64,000 bases of DNA from Bradyrhizobium algeriense (GCF_003062295.1 NZ_PYCN01000001.1:578001-642000); one strand, 5' to 3'; counted from the first letter of the stretch, positions 8,118-18,833 are shown. Numbers and translations: made by a program. Notes: a model not told the origin generated them from the letters alone.

Positions 8118-9899
8118 CTACGGGCACACGCCGGACATGATGGCCCCGTAGGAGTGGCAACCCACCTGACGTTCCTGGCCGGTAAGCGGCCGGCCTGTAG
8201 ATGAGTACCCTGGACCCGTCGGTCCCTGAGAACGCCTGACGATAACTTGCCTTGGTTCCCTAGCTTGCCTTGCTTCGGGAACGCGCCGTGATTCCGGCCT
8301 GTCGCGCGTTGCCACCGGCTTTTTGGCGCGACGCGGCTCGCATTCATTATCATCGTTGAGGAACGAGCCCTCGGCACAGGTGATTTTCGTGCAGCGCTCG
8401 CCGTCGACCTTGTAGCCGTGTTCGCAGACCAGCGGGCACACCCGTGACGACTTCAGCTTGATCGTATCGAGCGTATCGATGCTGGCGACCTTGGTATCGA
8501 GCTTGGTCCCGGCGTAGCGGTTGAACAGCGTCAGCGATCGCTGCGAGGCGCTGTTCCAGTTGCCATCGGTATTTCCGGACAGGCAGCCGACGCGGCGCAG
8601 TTCGTCCTGCACCGATTTGGTGACGTCAGCCTGCGGCGGCCCCGCGGCGAGGGCAGCAACGTTCACCGCCTTGTCCGCGGGCGCCGGAGCGGGAGCGGAC
8701 GCCTTGTCGGCGGTAGCGCTTTCGGCAGCGACACGCTTCTGTTCGGCCGCGGCCGCCTGTTCCTGCGCCAGTTGCTTGGCCTTTTCAGCCGCGATGCGCG
8801 CCTGCTCGGCAGCCTTGGCTTCGGCCTCGGCCTTTGCCTGCTGCGACTTCCGGGCGCCCTCGGCGGCGAGCCGCGCCCGCTCCTGTTCGGCCAGCCGCGC
8901 TTTTTCAGTCGCCGCGACGCGTGTTTCCTCGGCGGCGATCTTGTCGAGCTGAAGCTTGGCAAGGCTGGCATAGAAGCCATCGGGATTTTGCGCGAGGAAG
9001 GCGTTGAGCGCGCTCTTGTTGCCTATCTGCAGCGCGAGTTCGTAATCGCGGCGGGCCTCGGCCTGCGCGCTCTGGGCAGGCGTCGGAGCAGCCGCCGCCG
9101 CGGGCGCCTGACGCGGCGCCGGAACCAGCGGCACGTCGTCACCGCCGAGCGAACCATACACAAAGGGTTCCTGCCGGTTGTTTGTGGTCTTGAGCACCTC
9201 GTCGCGCACGAAGCCGAAGGCGCGGCGCACGTCGAGCCCGGGCTTCGTCAAATGGTGCGACAGCGCCGCCGTGAACGGGCTGTTCTTGCCGTCGCCATCG
9301 GCCGCGGTGGACCCGGCCTTCGCCGAATAGGCGATCAGAACGTTCGGGCTGGTCGGCTCGACCTTGGCCAGGCCCTGCCCGATCGCGCGCGAAGCGACCG
9401 TGCGCTTCATGGTCCGGGAGAACGGATTGTCGCGGCAGGCGTCGAGAATCACCAACCGCAGCTTCTTGGCCGGCTCGATCGCGATCAGAATGCGGTCGAG
9501 CGAGAGGCCTTCGTCGTAGATGTCGGTGTCGCGTTCCAGCCGGGCATCGACGGGGATCAGGTAGTTCGCGCCGTCCACCTCGATGCCGTGGCCGGCATAA
9601 TAGACCACCGCGATATCGGCATCGCGCGCGCGGTCGGCGAAGTCGCGCAACGCGCGCCGGGTTTCGGCTGCGGCCATGTCCCGGCGGGAATCGACGACGT
9701 CGAAGCCGGCCTCTTTCAGCGTCGCCGCGATCCTGGCGCTGTCGTTAACCGGATTGGCCAGCGGTGCGACATTCTGGTAGTTGGAATTGCCGAGCACCAG
9801 TGCCACGCGCTTTTCGGCAAATGCCGGCCCGCTCACCAGCAGGAAGGCGGCGGCTGCAAGTGCCCATCGGCACAACTTTTGCGATCCAGACATCATCAT
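8118..9899 (-). CDS. Secreted caspase-like (peptidase C14) protein
   Basis: A 593-residue protein with an N-terminal signal peptide (WALAAAAFLLVSGPAFA, cleavage near residue 28), so it probably acts in the periplasm. The caspase-fold domain covers about residues 29-255 and keeps the catalytic pair: His104 in VVYYAGHGIE and Cys155 in LVILDACRDNPF. Residues 285-400 form a long Ala/Glu/Lys/Gln-rich predicted coiled coil. The C-terminal 190 residues contain four or five cysteines (VCPLVCEHGYKVDGERCTKI) and a basic stretch. Substrates of bacterial secreted caspase-like proteins of this layout are unknown. The gene is monocistronic by spacing. Confidence 0.88.
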   Translation of the reverse strand: MMMSGSQKLCRWALAAAAFLLVSGPAFAEKRVALVLGNSNYQNVAPLANPVNDSARIAATLKEAGFDVVDSRRDMAAAETRRALRDFADRARDADIAVVYYAGHGIEVDGANYLIPVDARLERDTDIYDEGLSLDRILIAIEPAKKLRLVILDACRDNPFSRTMKRTVASRAIGQGLAKVEPTSPNVLIAYSAKAGSTAADGDGKNSPFTAALSHHLTKPGLDVRRAFGFVRDEVLKTTNNRQEPFVYGSLGGDDVPLVPAPRQAPAAAAAPTPAQSAQAEARRDYELALQIGNKSALNAFLAQNPDGFYASLAKLQLDKIAAEETRVAATEKARLAEQERARLAAEGARKSQQAKAEAEAKAAEQARIAAEKAKQLAQEQAAAAEQKRVAAESATADKASAPAPAPADKAVNVAALAAGPPQADVTKSVQDELRRVGCLSGNTDGNWNSASQRSLTLFNRYAGTKLDTKVASIDTLDTIKLKSSRVCPLVCEHGYKVDGERCTKITCAEGSFLNDDNECEPRRAKKPVATRDRPESRRVPEARQAREPRQVIVRRSQGPTGPGYSSTGRPLTGQERQVGCHSYGAIMSGVCP

Positions 9900-10133
9900 G
9901 ACTCCTCCGGAGTCTCGTACTTTTTTACCACACCGGCCTGCCTATCAGAAGCCAGAGCCCGGCTTTGTGAGTTAAGTCACGATCCACGCCGACGTGAACC
10001 GCGCCTCGCTATATCCTTAGTCGGGGCCAGCACCCCGTCGGTTCGGCCATGGCCGATCACCTTTTCCGCCGGGTTCCCGTCCAGGTATAAACCTCCGGCG
10101 ACGAGCATGTATTCCCGGAGCAGCGTAAGCCGC

Positions 10134-10568
10134 TCAACGCGGCACGACATGCTCCCGGTATTGCGGCAGGTCGTCCGTGATCGCAAACCACGATGCCTTG
10201 GAGCCGACAAAAATGTGAGCGGTCGGGCGGATCGAGGGATCGTCAACCAGTGTGCCCATGGCGACATGGACGAAAGCGCCTTCACGCACCACCGAATAGA
10301 GCAACGAGCCGCATTTCCGGCAATGCGCGTCGTGGCCGGCCTCGTCGCCATAGATCATGAGATTGTCCTCGCCCCTGGTGACGCTGAATTTGTCGCGCGC
10401 GATGCCGGCGAACGGCTTGAACGCCGCACCGGTGGTGCGCCGGCAATTCGAGCAATGGCAGTTCAAGGCGTAGCCGAATTCGTCAACCACGGCGTAGCTC
10501 ACCGCGCGGCAAAAGCATTCTCCGGCAAGAATGCGAGCATTCGATTTTGCTGAACCCGCCACCTGCAA
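10134..10568 (-). CDS. GFA/CENP-V domain protein
   Basis: A 144-residue zinc protein of the glutathione-dependent formaldehyde-activating (GFA) superfamily. The metal-binding pattern is complete: GECFCRAVSY, LNCHCSNCRRTTGA and DAHCRKCGSLLY. Many members of this superfamily are not true formaldehyde-activating enzymes, so the reaction is left open. The gene is divergent from the NTF2-like gene with about 95 bp between the likely starts. The start at 10568 gives MQVAGSAKSN; a slightly later start is possible because conservation begins near residue 15. Confidence 0.85.
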   Translation of the reverse strand: MQVAGSAKSNARILAGECFCRAVSYAVVDEFGYALNCHCSNCRRTTGAAFKPFAGIARDKFSVTRGEDNLMIYGDEAGHDAHCRKCGSLLYSVVREGAFVHVAMGTLVDDPSIRPTAHIFVGSKASWFAITDDLPQYREHVVPR

Positions 10569-10663
10569 CTCCTCGCAACCGTGATCAAGTCAACCTAGCG
10601 CAACGAAGAGGTTCGTGGCTTAATCCAATTCGAACAAATTTCTTTTCGCCGGGAGGAACTGCC

Positions 10664-11038
10664 GTGAGTCACGACCGATCGACCGTGGAAGCCGTGGTCA
10701 AGAATTATTTCGATGGCCTTTATGAAGGCGATGCCGACAAGCTCGGCGCGATATTCGACCCCACTGCCGATCTGCGCTGGCTGGAAAAGGGCGAGTTGCA
10801 GGTGCTGACCGTGCCGGACTGGCTCGATCGCGTGCGCAAGCGCCCCTCAGCCAAGGCGGAAGGCAAGCCGCGCGAGGATTTCATCGTCACGATCGACCGC
10901 TCCGACGATCAGACCGCCTTCATCAAGGTACGCTGCCAGTTGCCGCCGCGCTATTTCACCGACTATCTGGTGGCAATGAAACTGCGCGACGGCTGGAAGA
11001 TCGTATCCAAATCCTACCGCTACGATCTGCGCGAGTAA
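10664..11038 (+). CDS. NTF2-like (SnoaL/lumazine-binding type) protein
   Basis: A 124-residue single-domain protein with an NTF2-like fold pattern: an N-terminal helix (VEAVVKNYFDGLYEGDADKL), then FDPTADLRWLEKG and a C-terminal strand pair ending DGWKIVSKSYRYDLRE. The GTG at 10664 is chosen because GGGAGG lies 8 bp upstream; the frame is open further upstream but without a site. Members act as small enzymes or ligand-binding proteins, and no catalytic residues can be assigned. It is probably a single gene. Confidence 0.8.
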   Translation: MSHDRSTVEAVVKNYFDGLYEGDADKLGAIFDPTADLRWLEKGELQVLTVPDWLDRVRKRPSAKAEGKPREDFIVTIDRSDDQTAFIKVRCQLPPRYFTDYLVAMKLRDGWKIVSKSYRYDLRE

Positions 11039-11143
11039 TATCGCCTCAGGCTTGCGCCCCCGCCGGTGCAGCTTCCGTACCGCCTCTCCGATTCGCCCGT
11101 GAGCGCGTGCCTTGCGCATTGACCTCGCGGTTTTTCCCTGCGA

Positions 11144-12763
11144 ATGGGGGCGATCATGGAAGCCAAGTTTCAGATCTTCTTGATCCTGCTCGCGGTGCTG
11201 GCAGGGACCGCGCTGCTGGCGCGGCGGATCAACGTCGCACCGGCCATCCTGCTGCTGCTCGCCGGCATCGCGCTCGCCTTCGTGCCCGGCATGCCGGCGG
11301 TGGAATTGCCGCCCGAGCTGGTGTTGCTCGTATTCCTGCCGCCGCTGATCTATTCGGCGAGCGTCGCCATGAGCTGGCGCGAGTTCAAGTCCAATCTCCG
11401 TCCGATCATCCTGCTGTCGGTCGGCTGCGTGATCTTCACCGCCTTCGCGGTCGCGACCGCGACGCATTATCTGATCGGGCTGCCCTGGGGCGTCGGCTTC
11501 CTGCTGGGGGCGATCGTCGCACCGCCGGACGTGGTGGCCCCGCTGGCGATTGCGCGCAAGCTCGGCATGCCGCGCCGCATCCTCGTCGTGCTCGAGGGCG
11601 AGGGGCTTGCCAACGACGCCACCGCATTGATCCTCTATCGGTTCGCGGTGGCGGCGATTTCGACCGGGCTGTTCTCGCTGCCGAAGGCCACCGGCACCTT
11701 TGCCGTCATCGTGGTCGGCGAAATCCTGTTCGGTGCGGCAGTCGGATGGCTCTCCTTGCGCGCACGCCATCGTGCGCGGGATCCGCAGGTCGAGATCACG
11801 CTGTCGCTGATCACCCCTTACCTCGCCTTCTGGATCCCCGAGCATCTCGGCGGTTCCGGCGTGATCGCAACGGTAGCCTGCGGGCTCTACATAAGCTGGA
11901 ACGGACCGCTTTTGATTTCATCGGCGACGCGCCTGCAGGGCATCTTCTTCTGGGACCTCGTGATCTATCTGGTCGAGGGCTCGCTGTTCCTGCTGACGGG
12001 ATTCCAGATGCGGCTGCTGTTCGAGAAATCGAAGGCGTTTCCGCTGCAGGATATCCTGTTCGCCACCGCGCTGGTCGCAATCATCGTCATCCTGGCCCGC
12101 TTTGCCTGGGTCTACCCCGCAACCTATCTGCCGCGTCTGATCAGCAGACGAATCCGTCAACGTGATCCGCCGCCATCCTGGCAGACCGTGTTCGTGGTGG
12201 CCTTCACCGGCGTGCGCGGCGCGGTGTCGCTCGCAGCGGCGCTGGCGTTGCCATTGGCGCTGCCCAGCGGTGAGGGCTTTCCCCACCGCGACATGATCCT
12301 GTTCGTTGCCTTCGGCGTCATCTTCATCACCCTGGTGGGATTGGGGCTTGGATTGCCGGCGGTGGTGCGATGGCTCGGGGTCGCCAAAGACGGCCGCAGC
12401 GAGCATGTCACGGAACATGAGGCCGAGATCGCGGCCCGGCGCGAGGCGCTTGATGCCGCGCTCAAGTCGCTCGACGCCATCACCGACGACCGCGAACTCT
12501 CCGATGAAGTCGTGAAGCTGCTCAGGGCACGGCATGAAATCCGCGCCAACCAGCTACCCAACTCACTTGACCCCGGCGCGCACGACATCACGGTGGCCGG
12601 CACCGCGCTGACGCGGGAATTGATCGCGGCGGAGCGAAAATTCATCCACGCCCTGCTCCGCGACGGCAAGATCACCGACGAAAGCAGGCGGCGGATCGAG
12701 CGCGACCTCGACCTGGAGGAAGCGAGCTTGAGCAATCGGGAGTACCGGAAGTTCGCGCTATGA
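11144..12763 (+). CDS. Na+/H+ antiporter, CPA1 family
   Basis: An inner-membrane cation/proton antiporter of about 539 residues. Twelve or so hydrophobic segments fill the first 400 residues. Family motifs are present: LPPLIYSASVAMSWREF, GAIVAPPDVVAPLAIARKLG (ion-binding region with PPD), EGEGLANDATALILYRF and GVRGAVSLAAALALPLAL. A charged cytoplasmic tail of about 120 residues follows, with helix-forming sequence. The ATG at 11144 is in frame with a second ATG at 11156, preceded by GGGGG, which may be the real start. It converges on the Rieske oxygenase gene. Confidence 0.9.
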   Translation: MGAIMEAKFQIFLILLAVLAGTALLARRINVAPAILLLLAGIALAFVPGMPAVELPPELVLLVFLPPLIYSASVAMSWREFKSNLRPIILLSVGCVIFTAFAVATATHYLIGLPWGVGFLLGAIVAPPDVVAPLAIARKLGMPRRILVVLEGEGLANDATALILYRFAVAAISTGLFSLPKATGTFAVIVVGEILFGAAVGWLSLRARHRARDPQVEITLSLITPYLAFWIPEHLGGSGVIATVACGLYISWNGPLLISSATRLQGIFFWDLVIYLVEGSLFLLTGFQMRLLFEKSKAFPLQDILFATALVAIIVILARFAWVYPATYLPRLISRRIRQRDPPPSWQTVFVVAFTGVRGAVSLAAALALPLALPSGEGFPHRDMILFVAFGVIFITLVGLGLGLPAVVRWLGVAKDGRSEHVTEHEAEIAARREALDAALKSLDAITDDRELSDEVVKLLRARHEIRANQLPNSLDPGAHDITVAGTALTRELIAAERKFIHALLRDGKITDESRRRIERDLDLEEASLSNREYRKFAL

Positions 12764-12853
12764 TCCTGTGACGGCCTGCGATCCACGGCCTCATCGTCGT
12801 GCAGGCTATCGCAACTTCAAGACGCGACGCGTGTGCCCTCTATGGACAGATCC

Positions 12854-14194
12854 CTACTCTGCCGCCGCATTCCTGCCGGGACGCCCGACAAAGCCGGCCG
12901 CGTCGCCGAACCGCTCGATCATGACCGCGGTGAGGTCCTTTGTCTTGCTGGTGACGCAGGCGCCGGAGCGCACAGCGTAGCGGTCCTGATGCTTGAGGTG
13001 CGGCGGCGCCTCGCCCTTCTGGAGCGCGCGGGCGGCATCCATGACGAGCTTGCGGAAATGCATGATGCCGAGATCGGTCGGGCCGAGATGTTCGCGGGTG
13101 CGGTCGGCGATCGGACCCTGGCTGTCCTGCACAGCGGCGTCCTGTTCGGACACGCCCTTGATGCCGGTGTAGCTGGTGGTCTTCTGCAGCTTGCGATCGA
13201 TCAGATAGTCGTTCGCCTTGTTGCGCAGCGGAATGTAATTCTCGTCGACCTCCGACATCACACCGTTGCCGCGGTCATAGCCGTCGCGCTCGGCCTGCGT
13301 CAGCGGGCGCTCCGGATTCCAGGCATAGGTGTAGATCCAGCAGCTCGTATCGTTCACCGGAATGAAACTCTGGCCGAAAATATTCTCACCCGGCATCGAA
13401 CTCGGCGCATAGGCGTGAACCGGCATCAGGAATTGAGCGATCCGCCAGTAAATGTTGTCGGTTCCGGTGAGCCGTCCTCCGGCGACCGTGAGGCCGGCCT
13501 CGTGCGGACTGATCTTGATCACGGGACGCGGGTCTTCGGCAATCCATCGCATGTGATCGGTCGCGACCCGCGTCAGCGGATTCACAAAATGCTTCTTGAT
13601 GTCGAGGATTTCGTTCTCTTCCTTTTCGAAGGAGAGATGCGCGAAGGTGAAATGCGCGGTGTCGATCGAGCCTTCCACCGCCTGCACCCAATTGCAGTCC
13701 TGCCATTTCTTCGAGACATAGCGGTGCGAGGCCGGTACCAGCGCCATTTCCAGATCAGGCAATTCGGGCACCTGATCCGCCGGACCCATATAGGCCCAGA
13801 TCATGTCGCCCCATTCCCGCACCGGATAGGACTTGATGCGGATCAGGTCCTTGGCGTTGAGGTCGGGATAGGAGGTCGGCATGTCGACGCAGCGGCCATC
13901 GGTGTCGAACTTCCAGCCGTGATAGACGCAGCGGATGCCGCATTCCTCGTTGCGGCCGAGCCAGAGATTGGCGCCGCGATGCGGGCAATATTGATCGATG
14001 ACGCCGACTACGCCACGGGTGTCGCGGAAGGCGAGCAGCTCCTCGCCCATGACGACAATCTTCTTCGGCGTGCCGTCGGCTTCGGGCAATTCTGCGGAGA
14101 GCAGCACGGGAATCCAGAAGCGCCGCAGCAATTCGCCCATGCCGGTGCCTGCACCGCTTTCGGTGAGGAATTTGTTGTCTTCGGCGCGGAGCAT
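12854..14194 (-). CDS. Rieske aromatic ring-hydroxylating oxygenase, alpha subunit
   Basis: A 446-residue oxygenase component resembling phthalate 4,5-dioxygenase and related O-demethylases. The Rieske [2Fe-2S] ligands are clear in YCPHRGANLW (Cys-X-His) and CVYHGWKFD (Cys-X2-His), within residues 65-95. The C-terminal catalytic domain has the mononuclear iron region around GSIDTAHFTFAH. The ATG at 14194 (MLRAEDNKFLTES) follows GGAGG; the frame extends upstream to 14317 without support. No reductase or ferredoxin gene is adjacent, so electron partners must be encoded elsewhere. The natural substrate is unknown. Confidence 0.9.
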   Translation of the reverse strand: MLRAEDNKFLTESGAGTGMGELLRRFWIPVLLSAELPEADGTPKKIVVMGEELLAFRDTRGVVGVIDQYCPHRGANLWLGRNEECGIRCVYHGWKFDTDGRCVDMPTSYPDLNAKDLIRIKSYPVREWGDMIWAYMGPADQVPELPDLEMALVPASHRYVSKKWQDCNWVQAVEGSIDTAHFTFAHLSFEKEENEILDIKKHFVNPLTRVATDHMRWIAEDPRPVIKISPHEAGLTVAGGRLTGTDNIYWRIAQFLMPVHAYAPSSMPGENIFGQSFIPVNDTSCWIYTYAWNPERPLTQAERDGYDRGNGVMSEVDENYIPLRNKANDYLIDRKLQKTTSYTGIKGVSEQDAAVQDSQGPIADRTREHLGPTDLGIMHFRKLVMDAARALQKGEAPPHLKHQDRYAVRSGACVTSKTKDLTAVMIERFGDAAGFVGRPGRNAAAE

Positions 14195-14384
14195 GGGGCG
14201 GCCTCCGGGTTGTTCTTGCTTTTGACCGAGATTGACGCAGGTGGAGCGAGGCGTCAATGTTTGCCCGCCTCGCGGGGACGTCCTTGTCACGTCAGGGCTT
14301 TGAGCCATAGACGACACAACGCTGCTGAATTAGCCTGCGGGGCGACCTTACGCCTGAGGAATTTCTGAAATTTTGGGGGTAGCA

Positions 14385-15215
14385 ATGCTGACTCAACAAG
14401 ATATTTCTGCCCACTACACGCATGGCAAATTGATTGCAGCGATCCGCAGCGGGATTGAATCTCTTGGCAAGACAACCGATTCCGTGACCGTCGATGATCT
14501 AGCTCCTGTTGATGAGTTTCATATCGGCGGCCGCCAGGCCTCCGAACATTTTCTCGAGCAACTCGATCTCACACCCGAAATGCACATTCTCGATGTCGGA
14601 TGTGGTCTTGGCGGACCCGCGCGGTTTGTTGCCAGCCGGTATCGTTGCCGTGTGGATGGCATTGACCTGACCCCCGAATACGTCGAGACCGGACAGGAGA
14701 TCTGCAAATGGGTCAGCCTCGCCGACCGCATTTCGCTGCATCAGGGCAGCGCATTGTCGATGCCGTTTGCGGACGGCACCTTTGACGGCGCCTATATGCT
14801 GCATGTCGGAATGAATATCGAAGACAAGGCCGGGCTCTGCCTTGAGGTGGGCCGCGTGTTGCGGCCGGGCTCGCTTTTCGGAATCTACGACGTAATGAAA
14901 ACTGATGATGGCGAGCTGACTTTTCCTGTGCCATGGGCAACAACGCCTGAGTCTAGCGCGGTGGCAAAGCCCGAAAAGTACCGCAGCGCACTTGAAGCCG
15001 CCGGTTTTGTGGTGATTGCGGAACGCACCCGACGCGACTTTGCGCTGCAGTTCTTTGAGCAACTGCGTGCCAGAACCATGGCGGCAGGTGGTCCCCCGCC
15101 GCTTGGGCTTCATGTCCTGATGGGCAGGAACACGCCGGAAAAAGTGCAAAATATGACCCAGAACATAGCCAATGGCCGCATCGCACCGGTCGAACTGATC
15201 GCGCGAAAGGCTTAG
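14385..15215 (+). CDS. SAM-dependent class I methyltransferase
   Basis: A 276-residue cytoplasmic methyltransferase. Motif I is HILDVGCGLGGPARFVA (about residues 68-84), followed by VDGIDLTPEYVE (motif II), GSALSMPFADGTFDGAYM and GRVLRPGSLFGIYDVM. This pattern is that of the Methyltransf_11 group with sarcosine/sterol-methyltransferase-like enzymes; the acceptor cannot be inferred. The ATG at 14385 has GGGGG 7 bp upstream. GC content looks lower than in its neighbours, with more AT-ending codons, which could reflect acquisition by transfer. It converges on the TauD-type gene with only 6 bp between the stops. Confidence 0.88.
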   Translation: MLTQQDISAHYTHGKLIAAIRSGIESLGKTTDSVTVDDLAPVDEFHIGGRQASEHFLEQLDLTPEMHILDVGCGLGGPARFVASRYRCRVDGIDLTPEYVETGQEICKWVSLADRISLHQGSALSMPFADGTFDGAYMLHVGMNIEDKAGLCLEVGRVLRPGSLFGIYDVMKTDDGELTFPVPWATTPESSAVAKPEKYRSALEAAGFVVIAERTRRDFALQFFEQLRARTMAAGGPPPLGLHVLMGRNTPEKVQNMTQNIANGRIAPVELIARKA

Positions 15216-15221
15216 GCCGGA

Positions 15222-16115
15222 TTACACCGGCCGCTCCCCCTTCACCGTCACCCGCGTGCCTGACCTTGTGTGCGGCCAGTAGTCCCACATCGCGCGATGC
15301 TGGGCGCAGCGGTTGTCCCAGAAGGCGACCGCGTTTTCGGTCCAGCGGAAGCGGCACTGGAACAGTGGATTTTCCGCGTGCTGGTAGAGATAGGCCAGCA
15401 TGGCGTCGCTCTCGTCGCGGGGGATGCCGACGATGAAGCGGGTGAAGCCGCGGTTGACGTAAAGCGCCTTCTTGCCCGTGACCGGATGGGTGCGCACCAC
15501 GGGATGCTCGGCGCGCGGATATTCCACCCGGTCGGCGACGCCGTAATTGGCGTAGAGCCCGCGATAGGTCTGCTCGCCGTCGTGCAGCGCGGTCAGCCCG
15601 TCGAGATAGGCCTTCATGCGGTCCGACAGCGCCTCATAGGCAGCGTACATGTTGGCGAACAGCGTATCGCCGCCGCGCGGCGGGCATTGCCTGATGTAGA
15701 GAATCGATCCCATCGGCGGCTCGACGTCGCAGGAGACGTCGGTGTGCCAGCCCTCGCCATTGGCGCGCGGGGAATCCTTGTCGGCATAGATCTTCATCAG
15801 AGCGGGATCGCCCTCGTTGGGCGCCGCCGGGTGCACATGCAATTCGCCGAATTTGCGCCCGAACGCGAGATGCTGCTGCGGCGTGATGTGCTGGTCGCGG
15901 AAGAAGATCACGAGGTTTTCGGCGAACGCCCGGTGGATTTCGTCCATCTGCCGATTGGAACGCGCGTCGTCCGAGACGAGCTTGCCGATATCGACGCCGG
16001 AGATTTCCGCGCCGATGATCGGGGTGAGTTTTTCGACGCGGATGGTCTCGTAGGGATCGGTGTCGCCGGCGGTGTGCCTGTAACGAGGACCTTGCTTGCC
16101 GGACAGCGAAGACAT
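15222..16115 (-). CDS. TauD/TfdA-family 2-oxoglutarate dioxygenase
   Basis: A 297-residue Fe(II)/2-oxoglutarate-dependent dioxygenase. The iron-binding HxD is in EGWHTDVSCDVEPP, the distal His in NRCAQHRAMWDYWPHTRSG, and the 2-oxoglutarate-binding Arg follows in RSGTRVTVKG. The N-terminus has the family stretch LTPIIGAEISGVDIGKL. Members desulfonate taurine or cleave aryloxyacetates and other substrates; the substrate is not evident here because no sulfonate transport genes are adjacent. The ATG at 16115 (MSSLSGKQG) has GGGAG upstream. The longer open frame to 16193 runs into the neighbouring repeat and is rejected. Confidence 0.9.
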   Translation of the reverse strand: MSSLSGKQGPRYRHTAGDTDPYETIRVEKLTPIIGAEISGVDIGKLVSDDARSNRQMDEIHRAFAENLVIFFRDQHITPQQHLAFGRKFGELHVHPAAPNEGDPALMKIYADKDSPRANGEGWHTDVSCDVEPPMGSILYIRQCPPRGGDTLFANMYAAYEALSDRMKAYLDGLTALHDGEQTYRGLYANYGVADRVEYPRAEHPVVRTHPVTGKKALYVNRGFTRFIVGIPRDESDAMLAYLYQHAENPLFQCRFRWTENAVAFWDNRCAQHRAMWDYWPHTRSGTRVTVKGERPV

Positions 16116-16152
16116 CTGCGATTCTCCCAATCGTTCTTGATTGGGGCGCATC

Positions 16153-16240
16153 GTAGCCCGGATGGAGCGAAGCGCAATCCGGGATCGGTCCATCAGATTG
16201 CGACAGCGTCCCGGGTTTCGCTTCGCTCCACCCGGGCTAC
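16153..16240. repeat. Inverted intergenic repeat (family B, copy 1)
   Basis: The arm at 16153-16184 (beginning GTAGCCCGGATGGAGCGAAG) and the arm at 16209-16240 are inverted copies with a few mismatches and about 24 bases between them. It lies between ispG and the TauD-type gene. A second copy of the same family is at 44947-45032. Confidence 0.88.
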
Positions 16241-16244
16241 GGCC

Positions 16245-17531
<1,287 letters not shown>

Positions 17532-17779
17532 GGGGCCTCGAATATCAGGTTTTGGTGACATTCACCAAGGGGGCGGCGAAAGGTCTGTGCGCCCCGTCAC
17601 ATGGGGATTTTTGCGTTGTATATTCAATAGCTTAAGCCGATGAAGGCGACCGGAAGCAGGCGGAAATACCGCTACGTCCGTTAACCGCTATATTGGACAG
17701 GAATCGCCGAATTGAAAGGGCGGGCGCGCTTCCCGGCCGCCTTTTCATGGCCCGATGCAGGCCCTAGCATCGGCTTGAA

Positions 17780-18673
17780 ATGGCGGGAGGCCAACAAATG
17801 TCGGGGCGTAACGGGCTCATTTCTACGGCGGAACTCGCTGATATTCTGCACCAGGCCGATCTGCGCCTGTTCGACTGCACCACCTACCTCGAACCTGCGC
17901 CCGAAGGCAGTAGCCTGCCCTATCTCGCCGTACCCGGCCGGCACACGTTCGAGGCCGGGCACATTCCGGGCGCGGATTTTCTCGATCTGCAAAGCGAGTT
18001 TTCCGATCCCAATACGGAACTTCGCTTCATGATGCCGGATGTTGCGCATCTCGAGCGGGCGTTCGGCCGTCACGGTGTATCCAACGAAAGCCAGGTGGTG
18101 CTGTACAGCATCGGCACGCCGATGTGGGCGACGCGGTTCTGGTGGATGCTCCAGTCGCTCGGCTTCGAGAGCGCCGCGGTGCTCGACGGCGGGCTCGACA
18201 AATGGAAGCTCGAAGGCCGCCCGCTCGAAACCGGACCGGCGCAGGGATATAAGCCGGCAACGTTTACGGCCAAACCAAAGAACGGATTTTTCGTCGACAA
18301 ACATGAAACGCTAGCCGCCACCGCCGAGCGAGGCACCGTCGTCGTCAATGCACTCGGCCCGCAGTTTCACAAGGGCCTTGAGCCCAGCCGCTACGGCCGG
18401 CCCGGCCGCGTTCCCGGCAGTTGCAACGTCTCGGCAGCCACATTGCTCGACCCAAAGACCAAGGCCTTCGTCCCGCTTGGCGAGGCCGAAGCAAAATTCA
18501 AGGCGCAGGGCATCACGAAAGACAAGCGCGTGGTCGCCTACTGCGGCGGCGGCATCTCGGCAACGATCGATCTCTTCCTGCTGCACCAGCTCGGCTACGA
18601 CAACCTGACCCTCTACGATGGCTCGATGGGCGAATGGGCCAAGGACACGTCGCTGCCGATCGAGACGGGATAG
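17780..18673 (+). CDS. Two-domain rhodanese sulfurtransferase
   Basis: A 297-residue cytoplasmic protein with tandem rhodanese domains (about residues 15-145 and 165-295). Only the second holds the active cysteine, in VVAYCGGGISATIDLF; the first is inactive, as usual. The loop CGGGISA differs from the CGSGVTA of mercaptopyruvate sulfurtransferase and is closer to a thiosulfate:acceptor type. It also has the family sequence GHIPGADFLDL. The start could be the ATG at 17780 or the one at 17798 (MSGRNGLIS). It converges on the EamA transporter gene. Confidence 0.9.
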   Translation: MAGGQQMSGRNGLISTAELADILHQADLRLFDCTTYLEPAPEGSSLPYLAVPGRHTFEAGHIPGADFLDLQSEFSDPNTELRFMMPDVAHLERAFGRHGVSNESQVVLYSIGTPMWATRFWWMLQSLGFESAAVLDGGLDKWKLEGRPLETGPAQGYKPATFTAKPKNGFFVDKHETLAATAERGTVVVNALGPQFHKGLEPSRYGRPGRVPGSCNVSAATLLDPKTKAFVPLGEAEAKFKAQGITKDKRVVAYCGGGISATIDLFLLHQLGYDNLTLYDGSMGEWAKDTSLPIETG

Positions 18674-18695
18674 GACACAAACTCCGCTCTCTCCA

Positions 18696-18808
18696 CGTCA
18701 TTGCGAGCGAAGCGAAGCAATCCATCCTTCCATGCGCGCTGAAAAATGGATTGTTTCGTCGCTACGCTTCCTTGCCCAAACGCTTCGCGTTTGTCGCAGG
18801 CAATGACG
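18696..18808. repeat. Palindromic intergenic repeat (family C, copy 1)
   Basis: The arm CGTCATTGCGAGCGAAGCGA-type at 18696-18724 is followed by an imperfect inverted arm at 18747-18808 that carries extra internal hairpin sequence (AAACGCTTCGCGTTT). It fills the gap between two convergent genes. Other copies are at 49514-49591 and, as a half-copy, near 50121-50145. Confidence 0.85.
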
Positions 18809-18833
18809 AGGTTGGCGGCGGATCCCGCCCCCA

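Noticed and set aside
8772..10553. A 593-residue open frame on the plus strand opposite the caspase-like and GFA genes
   Set aside because: Antisense shadow: it crosses two recognisable minus-strand genes and its sequence is compositionally skewed with no family features.
16153..16240. Family B repeat as the terminal inverted repeats of an insertion sequence
   Set aside because: Only about 24 bases separate the arms, there is no transposase and no target duplication is visible; it is an intergenic palindrome that recurs at 44947-45032.
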